Origin: JAUCQB01 sp964586235
Lineage (GTDB): Bacteria > Planctomycetota > Phycisphaerae > UBA1845 > PWPN01
DNA: 64,000 bases
NCBI GenBank assembly: GCA_964586235.1
Contig: CAZPIO010000023.1
Coordinates: 1-64,000, forward strand
Direction of reading: 5' to 3'
The notes below the pieces were generated by a model. The model did not search any database, had not been told where the DNA came from, and saw only the letters and a program-made list of their open reading frames with translations. The position numbers were made by a program, and so were the translations under genes. This document shows, piece by piece, positions 59,942 to 64,000 of this stretch. Within the stretch, counting starts at the first letter, position 1. Each line of letters opens with the position of its first letter.

Positions 59942-62140
59942 ATGGGAAGTCTGCAACCGACATTGTCAGATCTGGCCAACCGCGACGAGCTGCAGGCTCT
60001 CGAAGGCCTCTGGCTGGACATCCTTGAGGCCCCCGACAAGAACCGCGAGGACATGCTCGAGGCCCTGGCCATCCTGAACAGAAACGGCAAAGGCCAGCAG
60101 GCCGCCACGCTGGCCTGGATGTGGCTGGAAACCGAGCAGGAACAAGCCGAGCCCCAATACCTGCTCGACCTCATCCGCGAAATGATCGTCCGCTGCGAAG
60201 ACAACGAGGATATGCGCCTGGCGACCGTCGATCTCTATCGAAAAGTGTACGCCCACCGGCCCGAGATTCAGGGGCTCATCGAGATGTCCGGCCTGGCCGG
60301 CAGCCGATCGGTTCGCCGGGCCCTGCGCACCCTGGACATCTGCCTCAGAATCAAGGTCGGTGACTTTCTGGTCGCCCGCTCGGACGAGCATACCGCCAAG
60401 GTCACGGACATCGACCTCAAGAGCTGCGTCTACACCATCGAGACGGCCCGGGGACGGGAGATGATGGACGCCGACGCCCTGGCCCTGGCCTACGACGTGG
60501 CCGAGCCGAACGATTTCCGCGTGCTGCTGCAAATGGACCCGGACCGGATCCGCGGGATGATCGACAACGACCCCACCAGCCTGGTCCTGGGCATCCTGCG
60601 AAGCCACCGCGACCGGATCGACTCGGACGAGTTGGCCCACCTGCTCAGTCCACGTTTCATCCCCGCCGCCGACTGGAAGAAATGGTGGAGCAGAGCCAAG
60701 GCGGACCTGAAACGCTGCCCGAACATCGTCGTCGAAGGCAAGGCCCGGGCCATCCTGACCTATCACGCCGCGGGTCTGACCCTGGAAGACGAAATCCTTC
60801 CGCAGTGGACCGCAACCGGGACTCCGCTGCAGCGTCTGGCGGTAATCGACACTTACTTTCGGGAAGTCAAGGGGCGGCAGTTGACCGTCGACGCCAGAAT
60901 GGTCGCGCGATTTCAGGCGGACCTGCAGAGCAGAATCGACCTGGTCCGTTCCACGGCCACGGCCGAAGCGCTGGCCGAGGCACTCGTCCTCGACAAGCTG
61001 GCCGAACATGCCGGGACGGCCGAACAGGGCAGCGGACCGGCCCGCCAGATCCTCGCCGAATCGGACGATCTGATCTCGCTCTTCGACACCATCGGGGAGC
61101 CACCGCTGTACCTGCGGGCCGTGCTTCTGCTGAAGGAGGCCCGCCCCTCAGACTGGCCCGAGCTCTATGCCCGGCTTCTGCCGCGGGCCCTCCGCGAAGC
61201 CTGCGAAACCATCGCCCGGTCGCTGGCGGACGCCGGCCGGCAGGACCTGCTGGACGAGGCGGTCCGGCAGATCCCGACCGATTTCACCAGGCACCTGGAC
61301 GCCGTGTGCTGGCTGTGGCGCGGCACCGAGGTACCGGCATGCGAGATCATGCCGCCCCGCGAGATCCTGTTGCGGCTGCTCGATCATCTCGCCGAACTGA
61401 CCAGAAAGGAATCCACGCCGCCCGAGGTGCTCAGGCACGCCCGGCTCGAGCTTCGCGCATCCTTGAGCGCATCCAAGTACGCCCGCTTCCAGCAGGTCAT
61501 CTCCGACATGGACGCCAACATGGCCTCGACCGTGCACCGGACGATTGACCGGCTCGACGGATTGGGCGAGGTGGTGCACGCCGATCTGCTCCGGATCATC
61601 ATCCACACCCATCCTGAGCTGATCGCGCCGAAAAAGAAGATCGACCCCTGGACGGATGAGAACACCATCTACTGCACCCAGGAGGGCATGAATAAGCGCC
61701 AGGAAGAGCTCAACTACCTCAAGCTGGTGAAGATCCCCGAGAACGCCAAGGCCATCGGCGAGGCCGCCGCCCGCGGCGATCTGAGCGAAAACTCGGAATA
61801 CAAGTTCGCTTTGGAGGAGCGGGACCTGCTGCAGGCCCGGGCGATGCGGATCCAGAACGAGCTGGCCATCGGCCGCCTGGTCACCGCGACCGACATCTCC
61901 ACCGACGAGGTCAACATCGGCACGCGCGTCACCCTGCAAAGCACGGACGGCTCCTCCAGGATGGAGTTTGTCATCCTCGGCCCATGGGAGGCCGACATCG
62001 AGAAAGGCGTGTACAACTATCAGGCCCCGATGTGCATAAAGCTCCGCGGACTCCACGTCGGGGACACGGTCGAACTGGATCTGGACAGCGGCCAGAAGAG
62101 TTATCGCATCGAAGCGATCAACAACGCGCTGGAACGCTGA
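59942..62140 (+). CDS. GreA-type transcript cleavage factor fused to a large helical N-terminal domain
   Basis: 732 residues. The first ~550 are predominantly helical with TPR-like stretches and no family recognised by eye, including a small beta segment at about 135-165 (VGDFLVARSDEHTAKVTDID). Residues about 575-655 form the GreA coiled-coil hairpin (MNKRQEELNYLKLVKI, AAARGDLSENSEYKFALEER), with the acidic tip residues that enter the RNA polymerase secondary channel. The last 75 residues are the FKBP-like GreA C-domain (IGTRVTLQSTDGS, FVILGPWEAD, GDTVELDL). Chlamydial GreA has a similarly long N-terminal extension, so this may be a PVC-type form. AAGGAAG precedes the ATG by about 10 bp. Confidence 0.9.
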   Translation: MGSLQPTLSDLANRDELQALEGLWLDILEAPDKNREDMLEALAILNRNGKGQQAATLAWMWLETEQEQAEPQYLLDLIREMIVRCEDNEDMRLATVDLYRKVYAHRPEIQGLIEMSGLAGSRSVRRALRTLDICLRIKVGDFLVARSDEHTAKVTDIDLKSCVYTIETARGREMMDADALALAYDVAEPNDFRVLLQMDPDRIRGMIDNDPTSLVLGILRSHRDRIDSDELAHLLSPRFIPAADWKKWWSRAKADLKRCPNIVVEGKARAILTYHAAGLTLEDEILPQWTATGTPLQRLAVIDTYFREVKGRQLTVDARMVARFQADLQSRIDLVRSTATAEALAEALVLDKLAEHAGTAEQGSGPARQILAESDDLISLFDTIGEPPLYLRAVLLLKEARPSDWPELYARLLPRALREACETIARSLADAGRQDLLDEAVRQIPTDFTRHLDAVCWLWRGTEVPACEIMPPREILLRLLDHLAELTRKESTPPEVLRHARLELRASLSASKYARFQQVISDMDANMASTVHRTIDRLDGLGEVVHADLLRIIIHTHPELIAPKKKIDPWTDENTIYCTQEGMNKRQEELNYLKLVKIPENAKAIGEAAARGDLSENSEYKFALEERDLLQARAMRIQNELAIGRLVTATDISTDEVNIGTRVTLQSTDGSSRMEFVILGPWEADIEKGVYNYQAPMCIKLRGLHVGDTVELDLDSGQKSYRIEAINNALER

Positions 62141-62180
62141 GTGCCCCGGGGCTGCCGGCCGGCCATGATTACCCGGGTGC

Positions 62181-62382
62181 CACTGGCGGCTTGCTTGAGA
62201 CCGTCCGGGAATTCACCGAGCGGAATGCACGACCGGGTGGCCCATCGCTTCAGCGATGGGGGAGCGAACTCGCGGCCGAGTTGATGTCCCCCACGGCTGA
62301 AGCCATGGGGCACCCACCGAATTCCCGGACAACCTCGGCTTGCTTGCCCGGCGTAGCCTTGGCGAAGCCGGGTCCGCCAGTG
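62181..62382. repeat. Nested inverted-repeat element (REP/MITE-like)
   Basis: From outside in: CACTGGCGG (62181-62189) with its complement CCGCCAGTG (62374-62382); CGGCTTGCTTG as a direct repeat (62187-62197 and 62336-62346); GTCCGGGAATTC (62203-62214) with GAATTCCCGGAC (62319-62330), a perfect 12-bp pair; then two facing hairpins, CCCATCGCT/AGCGATGGG (62241-62260, perfect) and CCCCACGGCT/AGCCATGGGG (62289-62310, one mismatch). No transposase frame is inside. Confidence 0.7.
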
Positions 62383-62450
62383 CAGAAACAGGCTCGGCCC
62401 GTTTACGCCCGTAGTTGCCCGCGGAACCTCGTTCCGGCAGGAATCGACCT

Positions 62451-64000
62451 ATGCACCCGATCGGTCTGCTGGCATGTGCTCTCGCCTGTGCGGCCCCGAA
62501 CACGGCCGTCCCGCCGACCATCGACGGCTTCCTGGACGATCCCTTCTGGGCCAACAACGCCCGTGTCTGGTCGACCTACCGGCCGGGCCTGCCCGACCAC
62601 TCGGCCCGCTTTCAGATCGGTTTCGATGCCGACGCGGTGTACTTTTCCGCCGACGTGACCGATGCCGACCTGACCGGCGATGCGGACGAACGTTTCGAGG
62701 ACGTCAGTCGCGACGACGCCGTGCAGCTCTTCCTTGACACCTCCGATGGCGACCAAGACAACGGCCCACCGGATGTCCACCAGTTCGCCTTCAGCGTTGC
62801 AGGCGGGGCCGAATGGCACCACGTCGCCGATCCCGCCACCCAGCCGGCCCTGAGCCGCCCAGCGGAGTCGGAATCGGCTCTTCGCTGGGTGGCGGCGCTC
62901 AAACCCGACAGCACGCTCAACAACAGCAGCGATCGCGACAACGGATACATCATCGAAGCGGCTATCCCATGGGCCGAGTTGGGCGTTCGACAGCCGCCGG
63001 CTCCCGGCCGGACAATCGGCATCTGTTTCATCAACAGCTTCAAGGCCGGCGGCCCAACCGACGGCGCCGGCGTGCCCTCGACCGCTCCGGCCGACTCAGA
63101 CGCCGGCCGTGTCCTGCCGAGTCTCTGGCAGCGGATCCACATCGCCCCGCCGGACGCGTTGCCGCTTCGCGGGTTGACTGAGTCGCTGCCGCTGTGGCTC
63201 GGAACCTCCATGTACGCCAACCAGTGGCGACGCTTCGCGGCAGCGCAGGTCGCCCCGAACGGGCCATGGCTCGATCGCCCTGCCTGGCAGGCGAAATTCG
63301 AGCGGATGGCCTCCATGGGCTACAATGCCCTGCTGCTTCTGCACCCGCACCCATACTGCGGTCTCCTGACGCTCGAGCAGTTTCCGGGCGCCTGCTACTT
63401 CACACCCGACGCGTTGCCCAGACACATGGAGCAGTTCCGCTGGCTCCTGGCTGAGGCCAAGAGCAAGAACGTCCGCGTCTACCTGCTCACATGGAACATC
63501 TGCCTGCCGCCAAAGTGGGCCGAGGCCAACGGACTCGCCGAATTCGGCTCGGACACGCCTCTGGCACGGGCCTACACGCGCCAGGCGGTGAAAGACCTCT
63601 TCTCGACTTACCCCGACCTGGCCGGCCTGGCGACCATGGCTGCGGAAAGCCCTCCCGGCTGCATCGACTTCGTCGTTGACGCAATCGCGGGCGGCATGAA
63701 TGAGACGCGGGCGGCGCTGTCGAGTCAGCCGGCGGACGGACGGCCACTGCCCGAACTGATCTTCTGGAGCTGGTGCAGCTATCCCGAGGATACCCGGCGG
63801 GTGCTCGCGGTGTGCCCGGAAACCCGCCTGATGCAATACGTGCAGTACGAGCAATGGTTCAAACCGATGGTAGACCCGCGGGTGGCGCGATTCGTCACCT
63901 GGGCGACAGCCGCCCCGCTGAGGCCCGCTTCTCCCGCGGTGTCAACCATCACGCTCGGCGGACCGAAATCGAGCCTCGGGTATCTCTTCTGGGGCGACGC
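62451..64000 (+). CDS. Secreted CBM9-like protein with a C-terminal barrel, 3' truncated
   Basis: The frame stays open to the window end (at least 516 residues), so the gene is partial. A short hydrophobic leader (IGLLACALACA) precedes a CBM9/DOMON-like beta-sandwich (about 20-225): TIDGFLDDPFWANNARVWST, FQIGFDADAVYFSADVTDAD, DAVQLFLDTSD and YIIEAAIPWAELG. The following region (about 245 on) looks like a TIM barrel: FERMASMGYNALLLLHPH, VRVYLLTWNICLP. It may be a secreted carbohydrate-active enzyme; no catalytic motif was identified. The ATG follows AGGAATCGACCT. Family assignment of the barrel is not possible by eye. Confidence 0.75.
   Translation, partial: MHPIGLLACALACAAPNTAVPPTIDGFLDDPFWANNARVWSTYRPGLPDHSARFQIGFDADAVYFSADVTDADLTGDADERFEDVSRDDAVQLFLDTSDGDQDNGPPDVHQFAFSVAGGAEWHHVADPATQPALSRPAESESALRWVAALKPDSTLNNSSDRDNGYIIEAAIPWAELGVRQPPAPGRTIGICFINSFKAGGPTDGAGVPSTAPADSDAGRVLPSLWQRIHIAPPDALPLRGLTESLPLWLGTSMYANQWRRFAAAQVAPNGPWLDRPAWQAKFERMASMGYNALLLLHPHPYCGLLTLEQFPGACYFTPDALPRHMEQFRWLLAEAKSKNVRVYLLTWNICLPPKWAEANGLAEFGSDTPLARAYTRQAVKDLFSTYPDLAGLATMAAESPPGCIDFVVDAIAGGMNETRAALSSQPADGRPLPELIFWSWCSYPEDTRRVLAVCPETRLMQYVQYEQWFKPMVDPRVARFVTWATAAPLRPASPAVSTITLGGPKSSLGYLFWGD

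Noticed and set aside
62203..62330. Complete insertion sequence
   Set aside because: The 12-bp inverted repeats enclose only about 100 bp with no transposase frame, so at most a non-autonomous element.

Overview
The window is 64 kb of GC-rich bacterial chromosome. It most likely comes from the Planctomycetota (PVC superphylum), perhaps the Phycisphaerae. This is inferred from three type IV pilin-like proteins with an N-terminal FTLIEVLVVVAIIALL prepilin motif and a C-terminal H-X(9-10)-DG motif, a transcript-cleavage factor GreA carried at the end of a 732-residue protein (long GreA fusions are known from Chlamydia), a DUF4091-type protein, heparinase II/III proteins and a CBM9-like secreted protein. 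There are no ribosomal RNA genes, prophage, transposase genes or CRISPR array.

Layout. 1-7.3 kb: the end of a hybrid histidine kinase, a large sensor kinase, a pseudopilin and a glycogen debranching enzyme. 8.0 kb: tRNA-Leu(CAG) with a clear promoter. 8.2-13.5 kb: a polysaccharide deacetylase and a large secreted heparinase II/III-type polysaccharide lyase. 13.9-45.8 kb: about 32 kb of genes all on the minus strand, forming an extracellular polysaccharide locus. In transcription order this holds a NusG-family antiterminator of UpxY/RfaH type, UDP-glucose dehydrogenase, UDP-glucuronate 4-epimerase, UDP-GlcNAc 2-epimerase, a truncated epimerase, a Wzx flippase, a cytidylyltransferase plus CDP-alcohol phosphotransferase pair, a DUF4091 protein, an acetyltransferase, a Wzy/O-antigen-ligase-like protein, five glycosyltransferases, a methyltransferase, the UDP-L-FucNAc set CapE-CapF-CapG, a two-domain oxidoreductase, a heparinase-like protein, a sixth glycosyltransferase, a FemAB-like protein, a GNAT acetyltransferase and a DegT aminotransferase. 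Two more pseudopilin genes lie immediately upstream of the NusG-like gene.

48.9-53.2 kb: plus-strand housekeeping genes ispF-cysS-ruvC-ruvA-ruvB. 53.3-54.4 kb: a HEPN/MNT pair whose nucleotidyltransferase carries its own winged helix, with a perfect palindrome just upstream. 54.4-59.4 kb: folK, a secreted protein joining a cyclophilin-like domain, FG-GAP/VCBS repeats and an FKBP domain, and a TrkH/TrkA potassium uptake pair. 59.4-62.5 kb: palindromic repeats, a possible gene relic and the GreA fusion. The right edge cuts a secreted CBM9-like protein.

Working together: the polysaccharide locus encodes supply of UDP-GlcA, UDP-GalA, UDP-ManNAc and UDP-L-FucNAc, assembly by several glycosyltransferases, flipping by Wzx and polymerisation or ligation by the Wzy-like protein. 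Acetyl, methyl and probably phospho-alcohol groups may be added, and two heparinase-family proteins and a deacetylase may process the uronic-acid-containing product. No priming phosphoglycosyltransferase and no Wza/Wzc export proteins are visible, so these must be encoded elsewhere if the pathway is complete. All functional statements are from motif recognition by eye; no database search was run.
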